64,000 bases of DNA. Origin: Ochromonas danica. Taxonomy: Eukaryota > Sar > Chrysophyceae > Chromulinales > Chromulinaceae. The notes beneath the pieces were generated by a model, which saw only the letters and a list, made by a program, of their open reading frames with translations, made no database searches and had not been told where the DNA came from. Numbering within the stretch: the stretch's first letter is position 1; every line of letters starts with the position of its first letter. The translations under genes were made by a program, and so were the position numbers. The DNA is taken from the NCBI GenBank assembly GCA_015146655.1, contig VKHL01000069.1, forward strand, positions 62,001 to 126,000, written 5' to 3'. Shown one piece after another: positions 22,359 through 33,700 of this stretch.

Positions 22359-23911
22359 CTTTGCTTAGTATAAAATAAGAACGAAGAGAAAAGAACAGGA
22401 TTCAAGACGCTCTTTTTGACGACACGATTCAGGATTGGGAAGGATGATAATTAACGGATTGGGAAGCACACTTCGTTGTTAGATTCCATACAAGGTGGAA
22501 GAACAGCTGGCACTTCTACTACTCCTACTAACCGTTGCTGGTATTTCTTGTGACACCTACTGGAAGGAAGAAAGAAAGAACTATAGACTACTATTGTTGT
22601 TTCTGTTTCTCAAGGGCACTTCTTTCTTTTCCCGCAACCAACTTTGGAGGTCGCGTTGACGTCGACTTGAACATGCAGTATGCAGTCCCCAACTGCTCCT
22701 TGTCAAAAGTCTTCTTTCTCTTATTATTAGTCTCACTTCCTGGACCAACGGAACCGGTTCCACCGTTTCAACAGGTCCATCAAAACAGACGGCCGGGAAA
22801 AGGGAAAATGACCGCCAAACATCCCAAGGAAGCTCTTCACCAGAACAGAACAGCTTGTTATTGTAGTTGTTGTATGAAAACAGCAGATCCCACCTGGTTA
22901 TGAAAGAAGAACATGCTGATCTGGTTATTCGTTCAGATCTGATGGGGGAAGGTTGGCAATGCCGACCTGAGTTTGACAGGCTTTACCCTCCCCAATAATT
23001 TCAGCGACAAATGTCCAGTGATGATGTTTCTTCAAGTCGGGAAAGTCCACGGACGTCTCCGGATCCCCAGGTTGAAATTCTCTATGTGATGATTATGGCG
23101 GAGAATGAAAGCATGGTCGTGGGCAATGCTGCAAAGGGTAGGCAAGCCTGCTGAAGGAAGAGAAAGAAGCGGACGGGGGTTTTCGTTCAGCACAAACCCT
23201 GTGCCGTGCAGGGCAAAACCACTAAGATATCTGGGGACTCGACGTTTTTGGCGAAAACCGACAAGTGGTGCCCGCCACAGGAGCCACTTTACTGGGAGCT
23301 TGATCAGCAAAGTAGCTACGTTCTCGTTCAACACCACACTATTATCCTACACGAGATCGCTGACACAATTCCCTTCGGGTTGATGGCGTAGAAGTCAGCC
23401 CCAGAGGCAGTCTTGTGAGTAGCGCAAGATCCACTTCTTCCATTTCCAAGCGAACCCCAGCGACGTAGGCAGAGATGAAAGAAGCAGCGCCATAAGAAGC
23501 TGGGGTGTAGTAAAGCTTAGGCATGGTTAAGAGTGGAGCAGACGCCGCAATAGACTTGAGAAGATGTCGGCTCTTCAATGAAGTGCTTGATACTAAACAC
23601 TATGATATGATTCACTGAGAAATACTGTTATTTTGTAGAAATTAATAGAGTTTAGAAGTCTGAATTCTAGAATTGTGACATGACTAATAAATTTAGATGT
23701 GCTGTTCTTGTAGCATGGATTTTCTGTCAGGTATTGTTGTTTTGCGGGTGTAGACTTATCATGTTTAAGGACAGCAAGAAACAGTTTATTATGTCTGCAT
23801 TCAATGGCAACCAGTCAATCAAACAAACAAAGACCCAAAGACATCATCCCATCATTCCTTTTCTACTTGATTTCTCTTACAAAAGTCTCCATATTTGATT
23901 AAATTCCTATC
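22359..23911. other. Intergenic region between histidine kinase and RRP12 genes
   Basis: About 1.55 kb between two head-to-head genes, holding the GST pseudogene (23265-23524). The part from 22600 to 23260 is relatively GC-rich compared with the neighbourhood and has open frames on both strands without recognisable motifs. I could not tie it to a gene; it may be more relic sequence inserted with the GST fragment. Confidence 0.5.
23265..23524 (-). pseudogene. Truncated glutathione S-transferase pseudogene
   Basis: On the minus strand this segment is closely similar to the first ~265 bp of the intact GST at 46688-46953. It starts at MPKLYYTP and stops matching after the codons for VAPVAGT. The alignment shows an extra base just after the EEVDLA codons, a small loss near the codons for LLFIAD, and an in-frame stop; the thiol residue position (TSCGAA in the intact gene) reads ASYGAA here. 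Only the N-terminal thioredoxin-like half is represented. The sequence upstream of its ATG differs from that of the parent, so the duplication begins near the start codon. It is clearly non-functional as a GST. Confidence 0.85.
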
Positions 23912-26900
23912 ATGAGAGGATTACAAGAATGTCTTGATACTTTAAAAGAAGTAATTCTTGCAGAACAAGGAAATACTTATTCAAACACAACTACTAGCAC
24001 GGGGTCATCTAAACTGTCCAATAAGAAACATGAACCAACACCAAGTGAATACTTTGCTTTAATTTCTGCTACCTTATCAACACGTATTGATGAAGATAAG
24101 TTACCATTATTATTGAAAATCTATTCTGGTGTTATTCCAAGTACTTCTACACAATTACTACGAACACAATTTCGACCTATTTTGACAACTTTATTACATT
24201 TATTAAAATTGATTAGTCAAAGTAATAATAGATCAAATAATGATATTTCTCTATCATTATTATTAACAGTCATTGGTCAAATTCTCTATCAACAAGAATT
24301 AACAACAGGTTTTTGGAATGGTGTAGAAGCATTACAAGGTATTAATGCTCTATTAACTTTTCTTGATGATTCACAACCTAAAGTAAGAAAAGCAGCTTTT
24401 ACATCTTTACAAGATATCTTAGCTTATCATGCTAAACAACAATTTCTAACAATACGTAGTTATTTTACAGATTTTATACAAGGTGTATTAAAAGCATGTA
24501 ATCGATCCGATTATCGTCGTGCCTTATGTATGATTATCTTATTAGAATCTGTCTTTGTCTATTTACCAGAGAATTCTAGTAAGAAGATCTTAGATTGTTG
24601 TTTTAAGTTACAATCTTGTGAGATTCCCAAGTTAACATCCGCTGTCTATCGTATGGTAGATTCTACTTTCCAACATCCTGCTTATACCTTCTCTGCAGCA
24701 CAAAATGCTATCTTATTTCAAGTTGTTCTTTCTCATCGTCCATCAAGTCAAGATGTGGAAACCAATTGTTATTATTTTACTGGTTTAGGTAGTGCATGGA
24801 TTATCTTGGCTAAGACAAATCCTAATGCTGCATCAGAACAAGCTGCTAAAGTATTCGACGTACTATTACATGGATGTGAAGCTGAATTCACTCAAGTACA
24901 TATTGCTAGTTGTGGTACAATGAAGCGTATGATTCAACATATTCTATCTGCAAAGTGGATTGGTGATTTACAAATTCCTCCTAATAATGGAGAGAAAACT
25001 CATTTGACTCTTTATCCACGTGGTAAACTATCATCAGATTTAAAGTTATGTTATGATATTATAGCTACTTTAGAAAAGCTGTTACAATTCCGTTTACAAC
25101 TATCTTGGAATTATGCATTAGATGTCATTCGTGCTTATTTCTCTATTTTCAAAGGGCATCCTCATCGCTTTTTCTTCACTGCACCATTGATCTCGAAAGT
25201 AGGAGAAATTGTTCAAGGTATTGTATCTGGAGCAGTTAGTTTGGATACATCTATTCATACTTCTCTATTAGACACTGTCTCAGCTGGTCTTCATGCTGTT
25301 GGTTTAGCTGATTTCCTTCATTTGTTACCTATCGTGGATAATGTAGTAGCAAAGATGGACTTAGTGAATCAGTTAAAGTCCAGAGAATGGATTATCGAAG
25401 TCTTACAATCTGAATTAAAACATATGTATTGTAAGCTTTCTGACTTCGTGACAGCTTTACTACCTATTGCAGGACGTTTTCATAAGTTACTAACTGATCC
25501 TAATAACTCGTTAGGATTAAATGAAATCCAATCGAAAGTCGTTCGCAATCGTGTCTTGCAGATTTGGTCATTATTTGCTGAAGTTTGTTATAATAAACCA
25601 GTTGATTTATTAATAAGTTTTCCACGTATGCAACCAATTCTAAAACAAACATTAGAAGATAAAGATTATCCTGAGATTATCTTTTCAACTATGGTAGCAT
25701 TAGGTCGTTTAGTACAAGTTGTACTAGGAGATAACGAAAAAGATAGTACAGTAATGGCAGCTTATCCTCAAGAACAAGCTATGTTATCTTCTGAAGCTTC
25801 TGTTTATTTACCTTTACTATTGAAATACAGTGAAACACTACCTTATGGTGATGGCAAGTTTAAAGAAGCATTACATACAATCTCCTTATGGGTTAAACTT
25901 GCTCCACCTGCTCTTGTTAGTCAGATTAGTAAGAAGTTATTAAAGTTAGTCTTAACTACAACCAATGTTGCTTCTACTGGTCAAAGTGGTGAAGGATATG
26001 ATAGTGCTGCCGTATGGATGGCCACATTATTAGCTATTATGCCAGCTTTACCACCTAATATGATTGAGTTAGTCTATAAGACCGTTCGTCCAATGCTATC
26101 TGTTGATGAATCATTAGCTTTACAAAAGAGTTCATATTCTCTTTTACATGCTATGATAACACATCATGTAAAGATTCTCTTTCAATATGAAGCACCATTA
26201 GATTTACTTCAATTGATTTCTAATTCATTATTAAATGCTCATATTAGCAGTCGTAATATGAGATTAAAATGTATTTCAGCTTTATTAGAACATTTACAAG
26301 ATATGGAACAATTGCAAATTGCATTGAAAATGACTTTACGTGAAGCATTAATCTGTCAGAAAGATGCTAATAAGAAATGTCGTGAAGGTGCTGTAGCTAT
26401 CTTGAAAATCTTTTCTACTCAACTTCCTGCTATTTTAGTCTTTAAAGCCTTTGCTGAAGTAGTAGCAGAAGAGTCTACTTTACTGACTGCTTCTGCATTA
26501 AATGCCTTATCCTTGTTATTACTAGAACAGAATAAGTTATACTATATTGCTGCTAAGTTAGGTAATAACAATAATAACAACAACAAGGACAAGAAGAAGA
26601 GAAGTCATAGTATGGTAGAGCCCGAGGATGATGAAGAAGAAGACGAAGATGATGACAGTGAAGGTGATGAGGATGATGATGACTCAGTCAAAGTTCCTTC
26701 GGCTTTCTCCTTAGCTGATTATGATGAATTTCAACGAATGGCTGCTGCTATGCTTCCATCCATCTCTCTCTTACTTTCTCAAGATAGTGCAGAACAAACC
26801 AAAGCTTGTTTAGGTTATCTGAAAGTTGTTGCTACAGTCTTATTAAATGACCTTTTAAAACCTGTTGCACCTCAAATTGTACATTCTACTTGTTTGGAAG

Positions 26901-27862
26901 TGGGAGCACATCTGAAGGAGAAGTTTGCAACTCGTGTTCGTGCTATTATTCGTAAATTACATCGTAAACTGGATGATGAAGATAGTCTACGTGCTATGTT
27001 ACCTCCTTCAGATTTACCTTTATTAGAATATATTGCGCGACAGAATCGTAAAGATCTGAAGAAAAAGCTTCTAAGACAAGCTGAAGTTGCTAAGAGAAGT
27101 CAATATGATCGTATGTTAGGATCAGATAGTGATGATGACAGTGATGATGAGAATGGAGGTGGTGATGATGAAGAGAAAGATCATAACGATGAAGATTATC
27201 GTTTAGTTTCAGGTCGTAAATTCAAAGCAATTCGTGCTCAAGGAACAGGTTTTGCAAGTTTGTTACCTTCTGTTTTGGATTCTCTGTTACAAGGAGAAGA
27301 TTTATCTGCTGGTGTGAATAATCAAGGGCAACCTGTTGATTTGCGTATGTCTGCTTCCAAACCAACAAGCCATCATTCTCATGGCAAGGTGACTAATGCA
27401 AAGAGAGGAAAGGATGCTTTAGATGAAATTGATGGTCCTCTAGCAGCTAATGCTGCTGATCAAGATGAAGAAGAAGCTTTCCAAGTGGTCGTCTCTCAAG
27501 ATGGCAAGGTAGTCATCAAGCAGAAGGAAGTGAAGAAGAAGGTAGTGGCTGAAGAAGATCAAGCTACTCCGGCTCCTGCCCCTGCTGATGGTACGACACA
27601 ATATCGTGAGCGTGCTAATAAGAAGCGGAAGGTTCTCAATCTCAAGGAACCTGGTGCTGAATATCGTGCTAAGAATGCTGGTGGTGATGTTTGGAAGAAA
27701 GGAACACCTTTACAACCTCATGCTTACATTCCTTTAGATCCTCGTTTGCTCAGCAAGAAGCATCATGACCAAGCTGTCAAGCATTTTGCTGTTGTTGTGG
27801 ATAGCAACAAGAAGAATAAGCAATTTGGTGGACGAAGGAGGGTAGTAGCTAAGAGGAAGTAA
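23912..27862 (+). CDS. RRP12: RRP12-like ribosome biogenesis protein
   Basis: Single exon, 1,316 residues. Most of the protein is HEAT/ARM-type helical repeat (for example FLDDSQPKVRKAAFTSLQDI), matching the Rrp12 family, a karyopherin-like factor for export and maturation of pre-40S and pre-60S particles. C-terminal signatures include a long acidic tract after residue ~900, SGRKFKAIRAQGTGFASLLP, and the ending LQPHAYIPLDPRLLSKKHHD then a basic GGRRRVVAKRK tail, as in yeast and human Rrp12. The length is typical (about 1,200-1,300). Expected location is nucleolus/nucleus with shuttling. Codon use is strongly AT-rich (TTA, GGT, CGT), suggesting a well-expressed housekeeping gene. The start is the first ATG, directly followed by the conserved helical repeat. 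Confidence 0.88.
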   Translation: MRGLQECLDTLKEVILAEQGNTYSNTTTSTGSSKLSNKKHEPTPSEYFALISATLSTRIDEDKLPLLLKIYSGVIPSTSTQLLRTQFRPILTTLLHLLKLISQSNNRSNNDISLSLLLTVIGQILYQQELTTGFWNGVEALQGINALLTFLDDSQPKVRKAAFTSLQDILAYHAKQQFLTIRSYFTDFIQGVLKACNRSDYRRALCMIILLESVFVYLPENSSKKILDCCFKLQSCEIPKLTSAVYRMVDSTFQHPAYTFSAAQNAILFQVVLSHRPSSQDVETNCYYFTGLGSAWIILAKTNPNAASEQAAKVFDVLLHGCEAEFTQVHIASCGTMKRMIQHILSAKWIGDLQIPPNNGEKTHLTLYPRGKLSSDLKLCYDIIATLEKLLQFRLQLSWNYALDVIRAYFSIFKGHPHRFFFTAPLISKVGEIVQGIVSGAVSLDTSIHTSLLDTVSAGLHAVGLADFLHLLPIVDNVVAKMDLVNQLKSREWIIEVLQSELKHMYCKLSDFVTALLPIAGRFHKLLTDPNNSLGLNEIQSKVVRNRVLQIWSLFAEVCYNKPVDLLISFPRMQPILKQTLEDKDYPEIIFSTMVALGRLVQVVLGDNEKDSTVMAAYPQEQAMLSSEASVYLPLLLKYSETLPYGDGKFKEALHTISLWVKLAPPALVSQISKKLLKLVLTTTNVASTGQSGEGYDSAAVWMATLLAIMPALPPNMIELVYKTVRPMLSVDESLALQKSSYSLLHAMITHHVKILFQYEAPLDLLQLISNSLLNAHISSRNMRLKCISALLEHLQDMEQLQIALKMTLREALICQKDANKKCREGAVAILKIFSTQLPAILVFKAFAEVVAEESTLLTASALNALSLLLLEQNKLYYIAAKLGNNNNNNNKDKKKRSHSMVEPEDDEEEDEDDDSEGDEDDDDSVKVPSAFSLADYDEFQRMAAAMLPSISLLLSQDSAEQTKACLGYLKVVATVLLNDLLKPVAPQIVHSTCLEVGAHLKEKFATRVRAIIRKLHRKLDDEDSLRAMLPPSDLPLLEYIARQNRKDLKKKLLRQAEVAKRSQYDRMLGSDSDDDSDDENGGGDDEEKDHNDEDYRLVSGRKFKAIRAQGTGFASLLPSVLDSLLQGEDLSAGVNNQGQPVDLRMSASKPTSHHSHGKVTNAKRGKDALDEIDGPLAANAADQDEEEAFQVVVSQDGKVVIKQKEVKKKVVAEEDQATPAPAPADGTTQYRERANKKRKVLNLKEPGAEYRAKNAGGDVWKKGTPLQPHAYIPLDPRLLSKKHHDQAVKHFAVVVDSNKKNKQFGGRRRVVAKRK

Positions 27863-28065
27863 TAAGCCAATAGTAGGGTCGGTCGGTCACTAACAATTAG
27901 TAATTACAAATAATGATAGCAGCCATGATGATAAAGCAAAGTGAAACGAGAATGGATCATCTTTACTATCTTTCTAGTGTACATTGCTGGGATGTTTTCT
28001 GATCTCTTCTGAGCTTCTATTTGGTCATGTTAAACTTGACTAGCTATCCAATATCATCAATCATC

Positions 28066-28720
28066 TTACAATTCGAGATCTTCGGTCTCTTGGCATTTAC
28101 GCACAAAGTCACTCTTCTCAGAGCATCCTGTGCATTTCACACCACGTTGATTGAGGATATCTTTCAATTCCTTCACTTTCATCTTGTTATAGTTAATAGC
28201 TTCACCAGCTTTCTTCTCTACTTTGATAGCTACATAACAACAAAGCAACAACAACCAAGATGACCCAACAACCATTAGCTATTATGACTATCATCAATCA
28301 ACACAGTGAGGGTATTATTATTAGACGACACTTACGATATTTGATCTCACAGATCTCCGGATTGTCCTTCTTAAGTCTCTCACAGACCTTCTTCTTGGGC
28401 ATGCCAGTAGCAAAAGGTGTAGAAATAGACTTCTTGATGGGTTCAAAGATGTAACACATTTTGACATCCTTAGGAGAAGTCAAGGCAGGATTAGGCTTCC
28501 ATTCACTTCCAAAACCAGACAAAGTGCAATGAGTACCAATAGCCTTCTCAATAGCAGCTTTATCATTCTTTTTCTCAGAAGGAATTAACTTATCAATACT
28601 TTCCAAGTTACTAATACAAACTTCACATTCTTTAGGATCAACTTGCTTTGCTTTCTTACCAGCATAAATAGTAGCAATAAGGACTAAGAAAAGAGCAAGA
28701 TATTTCTGAAAGGATTGCAT
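28066..28720 (-). CDS. MANF: MANF/CDNF-like ER-resident protein (ARMET family)
   Basis: Two exons (28720-28336, 28229-28066) with a 106-nt intron encode about 182 residues. A signal peptide (SFQKYLALFLVLIATIYAG) precedes the saposin-like domain with cysteines in KECEVCISNL, GTHCTL, VKMCYIF, KKVCERL and PEICEIKY. The second exon gives the SAP-like C-terminal domain: NYNKMKVKELKDILNQRGVK, then the CTGC motif and EKSDFVRKCQE. This pattern is that of MANF, an ER-stress protein that interacts with BiP-type chaperones. The C-terminus is EDLEL, which is only loosely similar to an ER-retrieval signal (animal MANF ends RTDL). MANF is best known from animals, so a protist copy is of interest. Confidence 0.88.
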
Positions 28721-29242
28721 TCTTCTCTACTAAACAAGGTAAGGTAAGGTAAGCAAGTAATGCTGTGGCGCTGTCTGTCTGTCAGTCAGTCTGTCGTTGT
28801 TCGAGAACACACGCAAACACACACGCTCTCTCACACTCACAGCTGACACGCGGCAAAGGGTGGCACGCGCATCAACATAATAGTAATACCCCACACACCA
28901 CAATAATAGTAGACCCATATCCATTACTGTGCTTGTAGTCTAGTTCCTACCTGTCCCAAGAAAGAGATGGTCAAAGCAGACTTCCTCGCCTCTGGAGGCT
29001 TAATTGAAGGATTACGAAAGTAGCCCAGAGCTACAAGCAAAACGACAATGACGACCCACGAAGAAACAATTGAGATTATGGCACTTGAAAGGATTGTGTA
29101 ATTCCTCAATTTTCTAGTTAAGAAAATCCTTAACTATTTGCCACCATTTGATTGCCTCACCCAAACAAACAAAACAAGTCGAAGTACTGTAGGTCAACAC
29201 ATAATAAAGCACAGTAAAATTACTATCACCCATTAAAGAGTC
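28721..29242. other. Divergent intergenic region between MANF and CWC15 genes
   Basis: About 520 bp between head-to-head genes, presumably carrying both promoters. It contains short CTGTCTGTCAGTC-type and AAGGT repeats near 28736-28800 and one possible small exon (listed next). No core promoter motif was recognised. Confidence 0.45.
28924..29109 (-). CDS. Possible exon for a small membrane protein (uncertain)
   Basis: A minus-strand open frame reads RNYTILSSAIISIVSSW followed by VVIVVLLVALGYFRNP, a convincing TM segment, and then a short basic tail, with gene-like codon use. There is no ATG in frame. An acceptor-like TTAACTAG lies just upstream (about 29115) and a donor-like CAG/GTAGGA lies inside the frame near 28945. 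It could be an exon of a small tail-anchored protein whose first exon lies in the CWC15 5' region, or a fortuitous frame. I do not recognise a family. Confidence 0.22.
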   Translation of the reverse strand: MRNYTILSSAIISIVSSWVVIVVLLVALGYFRNPSIKPPEARKSALTISFLGQVGTRLQAQ

Positions 29243-30087
29243 ATGTCTAATGCTAGTCGACCAACCTATTTTCCTGCAGTAGGTAGACCTGATAATAATG
29301 GTATTCAAACAGGTTATTCTTCTGCAAAAGATCAAACAGCTCATACGAAAATGAAATTTCGTCAATATGGACAAGGTAGTCAAGAAGAACTCAAAGATAA
29401 ACGAGAAGCCTTTAAAGAAGAGTTAGCAGCCAAAGAGAAGAAGTTTCTCTTATCTAAAGACATCACTACCGCCTGGATGGCAAAAGAAGTGCAAAAACTA
29501 AATATTCCACTGTTATTACAAGATCAACCTGATCTAGAAGCAGTTGACCAACAATATGATGATGAAGACATCTCTTTTGGTCATCATGGTAAGGAGAAGA
29601 AGCATCAAGAGGAGGAAGGGGAAGGTGGTGGTAGTGGTAGTGATGGTTTTGACAGTTCCAGTGAGGAAGAAGATGATGATGACGAAGATGATGATGAAGA
29701 TGAATTACAAGCTGAATTAGAACGAATTCGTGCTGAACGAGCTCAAGCTCAAGCTAGAAAAGCTGCGGAGGAGAAAGCTCTGTCTGAAAAACTTCGTCAT
29801 GATGAAGCGTTGAAAGCCAATCCCTTGGCATCTTTTACGACAACTACAGCTACAGGTGGTGGTAGTGATGGCAAGGTGAGTACCACCTCTCTCTTCACTC
29901 TTCTCGATACATGTCTTATGATCAACTATCTGTTTCTTGTGGTTGTCAATAGATTAAACGAAGATGGAATGATGATGTAATCTTTCGTAATCAAGCTAAA
30001 GATGAACCAGATGTTAAGAAAAGATTTATTAATGATACAGTACGGAGTGACTTTCATCGTTCTTTCTTGAAGAAGTTTGTTAAATAA
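29243..30087 (+). CDS. CWC15: Cwc15 spliceosome protein
   Basis: Two exons (29243-29875, 29953-30087) with a 77-nt intron encode about 255 residues. The N-terminus, SRPTYFPAVGRPDNNG then AKDQTAHTKMKFRQYGQG, and the C-terminus produced by splicing, IKRRWNDDVIFRNQAKDEP then FINDTVRSDFHRSFLKKFVK, are the two conserved blocks of the Cwf15/Cwc15 family, a component of the Prp19/NTC-associated active spliceosome. The middle is an acidic tract (EEEDDDDEDDDEDE) followed by a Glu/Arg/Ala helix (ELERIRAERAQAQARKAAEE), also typical. The unspliced frame runs into the intron and loses the conserved end, which supports the intron. Nuclear location is expected. Confidence 0.92.
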
Positions 30088-30725
30088 GAATAAGAAAAGT
30101 CACAATTTTCAATTTCCAATGCATGCTAAACTTTGTTAGATTTGACTATGCTACACTTTACTGTGTTGTGTTGTGTTATATACTAGACTGTGCTACACTA
30201 GAATGTGTTAGGGTATGCTGGGGTACTAATGTAGTATCTGGTGGTCTTGTTCTTGTTCTTCTTGTCTGCATTTGCTACACTATTAATTATGAGCCATTCT
30301 TGGCATTAAGGCACGCAGCAGTCTGGTGCAGTCTAGACTGTTTGTACTACAAGAGAAATGGACTAGCAGTCTATCTACAGATTCGTGACAATAGCAAAGA
30401 AGTCTCATGAGGAGGAAGAGGCTTGTGATGAATGAATCTAACTGCAAGCTCTTCATCATATGCATCCTCAAAGGAAAGACATAGTCGATGATGATTAAAA
30501 ACATGCCATAACAAAGCCAAAAACAAAATTCATACTAAGGATCTATCACACACCATATCATATCGCTACTACATCTACCACATCAATATCCCCTCATCTA
30601 CTGCAGACGTACTGTAGATGACAGTCACTATGAATCGCTATTTGTACACCAACATTAGCATCAACCGTTTGATTGGTAGACTACTGTACAGTATATACAG
30701 AGAAGAGGGACGGGGAAGGGGGGTG
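30088..30725. other. Intergenic between convergent CWC15 and OTU genes
   Basis: About 640 bp between two gene ends. It contains loosely repetitive TGTGTTG/TACACTA-type sequence near 30140-30220 and no open frame with a recognisable motif. Confidence 0.5.
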
Positions 30726-33700
30726 TTATCGATAGGTTGTTTGTTGGAGTGGACTGTACGGAGGATGTTGTGGATTGTTATTGTTGTAGCGAAGAGGACT
30801 GGCACTTCTACTCAATGGCAAGCCATTAGAACGAGATAGAGGAGATGCTTCACTTACAGCAGGTATAGAATAGCGTGGAGGACCTGCATAACCAGAACCA
30901 CCATGTAAAGGGCCAGGAACAGCAGAAGAAAGGTTCCCATATAGTTGTGAAGTGGAAGATGATGGATGAGGTAGTGTATACATTGAATGAGGTAATAGTC
31001 CACCATTTCCACCACCACCAGTAGCAGTAGTAGTAACAGCAGCAGCAGGGAGAGTAGGGGAGGAATATGAATTATAGAGATGAGAGGATGTGTTTAGAGG
31101 AGAAGGCGGAGGAACACCATAATGTGATGCATAGTGTCCATTGCCTACTACACTATTGGCCATCATCATAGGTGGGAAGTATGCAGGAGGAGAAGTAGAG
31201 GAAGTAGCGGGTAGTTTACTATGTGGCGAAGGCGGAGGTCTAGCACTACTACCACTACCACTTCCGTTAACCTCACCATTTCCCCCTGTAGCACTACCAC
31301 CAGCTGTAGTAGTAGCAGCAGCAGCTGTAGCAGTTGTAGCGGCAATACCATTTACAACCTTAGAATGACTTTTCATAGCATCTGCTAATGCTGTCATTCT
31401 TGCTTGCATTAAAATACGACTTCTTCGTATAGATAAAGGTAATGGAATACGTTCATCAAAGATTGAATTATAATGATTATGTCCATGATAGGATAACTTT
31501 AATGGTGGAACATTCTTTAATAAACTTTCTTCTTCTTCAAAGTTATTCTTAATTGGTATAGTGGGATCAATAGCATCAGATGAATAAATACGAATATTAC
31601 GATCAATAATTTCTTCTAATGCACGTATTTCTAAATCATCCCCCCATGTTGATAAATGTCTCATTTGATGAATATGTTGATCAAAATCATCCGGACAAAA
31701 TAATTGAAATCGATCTTTATGATAGATTAAATGTTCAACACATCTTTGTCTTAATTCTTCATGTTTTTCTTCATTTAAGAATAGTTGATGTGAAATAGCA
31801 CGGAAAAGACAATTTCCATCTCCTTCTATCTCAATCACATGTAAACCATGACAACCTAATGCTTCTATAAACTTCTTTTCACGTTCAATTTCTTCTTTCA
31901 TTAATTCAGCACTTTGTGCCATAATATCTTCTAATTGTCTTTCTTCTGCTGTCTTGCTATTGTTATTGGCTTTACCACTAGCATTATTGCCTTCAACACC
32001 ATCTCCTCCTGCTCCAATACCTGTTAGTCTATTCTCTCCTCCTAGAATGATTCCTGATGGATAACCACGTTGTTTTGTATTAGAGGCAGTAGCATTCACT
32101 TCTCCACTTTCTTGTCCTCCTCCATTCCCTGTCACTCCTACAAGACTCACAGATCCTGCAGCAGCAGCTGCTGAGTTAATATATTGTACCATACGCTTGA
32201 AGATAGCACGAGATTTGTTCACTGAGGTACTAACTGAGTCACGGATACTACTACTACTATTGTTAACCACTGCTCCACTACTACCATTACCATTACTACC
32301 ATTACCATTGGTCACAGTAGGGTCAGTGCTATTAGCAGGATTTGTATTGACAAGAGCAGTATTGGAAGAGAATTTAAAGGCATTGCGTAAAGAAAGAGTC
32401 AACCGATTGGAAGAAGATGTTGAGGTCTCATCACCACTTCCCCCTCCTCTACCACTACCACTACCTTCTCCTGCTATAGCGATACCATCCTTACGTAATG
32501 TTGGACTACTGTTCTCTCGACTAACACTCAACTTAATAGCATTCTCTCCAAGAGATTGTGGGTCATGATTAGCAGAAGAATTAGAAGCAGAAGATACTAA
32601 TCGATTATCAGAATCACTACGTTTTCTCGATAAGAAAGTAGACGTTGTAGTAATTGCAATAGGTGGAAGACCTGTAGGGAAAAATCGTGAAGTAGCACCA
32701 GGTGACTTTTGTAAAGCCACAGCTTTGGATGTTTGCTCTGTACTCTTTGTACCAAACTCACTAATACGATGTCCATCTTTTAAGAAATCTAAATCTTCAT
32801 CAAACTTATTATCCCATCCAATATAATGAATACGAATCATTGTATGATGACTTTGAATAACTTGTGCTTTACGCCATTTTGTTACAGGTTGATCACTACC
32901 TGCTTTATAGTAAATATCTAAAATATCCAACTAGTAGACAGACAGACAACACCAATATTAGTATCAAACACAGCATTACTCACACTGTAATAGTAGTAAC
33001 TTACCATAGTACCCACAGGACAAAGCACTTCATCTTGTGATAACGATTTTGATAAATCTTGTGTAGAAAGATTATGTAATGATGAAGACATTCTATTAGA
33101 AGACTTTCTTTTCAGTAAAGAAGGTAATACTTCATCATTTAGATCACGACTATTTGAATTAGTTACAGCAGGTCCAACGGCTGTGTGTCCATTGATCAAA
33201 TGATGATGACTTGTATTGTTACTATTAACCCTTTCTTCTACTGCATTAGACGGTCCATTCCAAGATGATTCATCTACTAAACCAACAAAAGCTTTGACAT
33301 ATTCTAATCGTTGTGAATCTAATAGAATTCCCTTTTCACATTCTTCTTTTGATAAGATATGAATAGGTGCAATCTTTTCTAATTCTTCTATTAAATCAAT
33401 CCATACATCAAAAGTATCAGACCATCCTTCATAATGTATCAGAACTTTGGCAAAGATTTCATCAATCATGACAATTGATGCCTTCCGCCATTTATGCATT
33501 AATTCTCCCGTATATTTAGATTTGAATTCATCTCGACATAACAGAAGTTGTCCAGGATATAATAATAGCTTTTGTAAGGTAATAGACTTCTTACGAGAGG
33601 AGAGATTAGAGTGAGAGGAGGATTCATCCTCTGATTGTGCTTGCTGTTGTTGCTGTTGTTGTTGTAGTGATGTGGTCACTGTCTCTATCCCTGCTCCTGC

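Noticed and set aside
23912-27862. Rrp12 read as a generic importin-type HEAT protein
   Set aside because: The C-terminal AYIPLDPRLLSKK and FKAIRAQGTGFASLLP blocks fit Rrp12 specifically.
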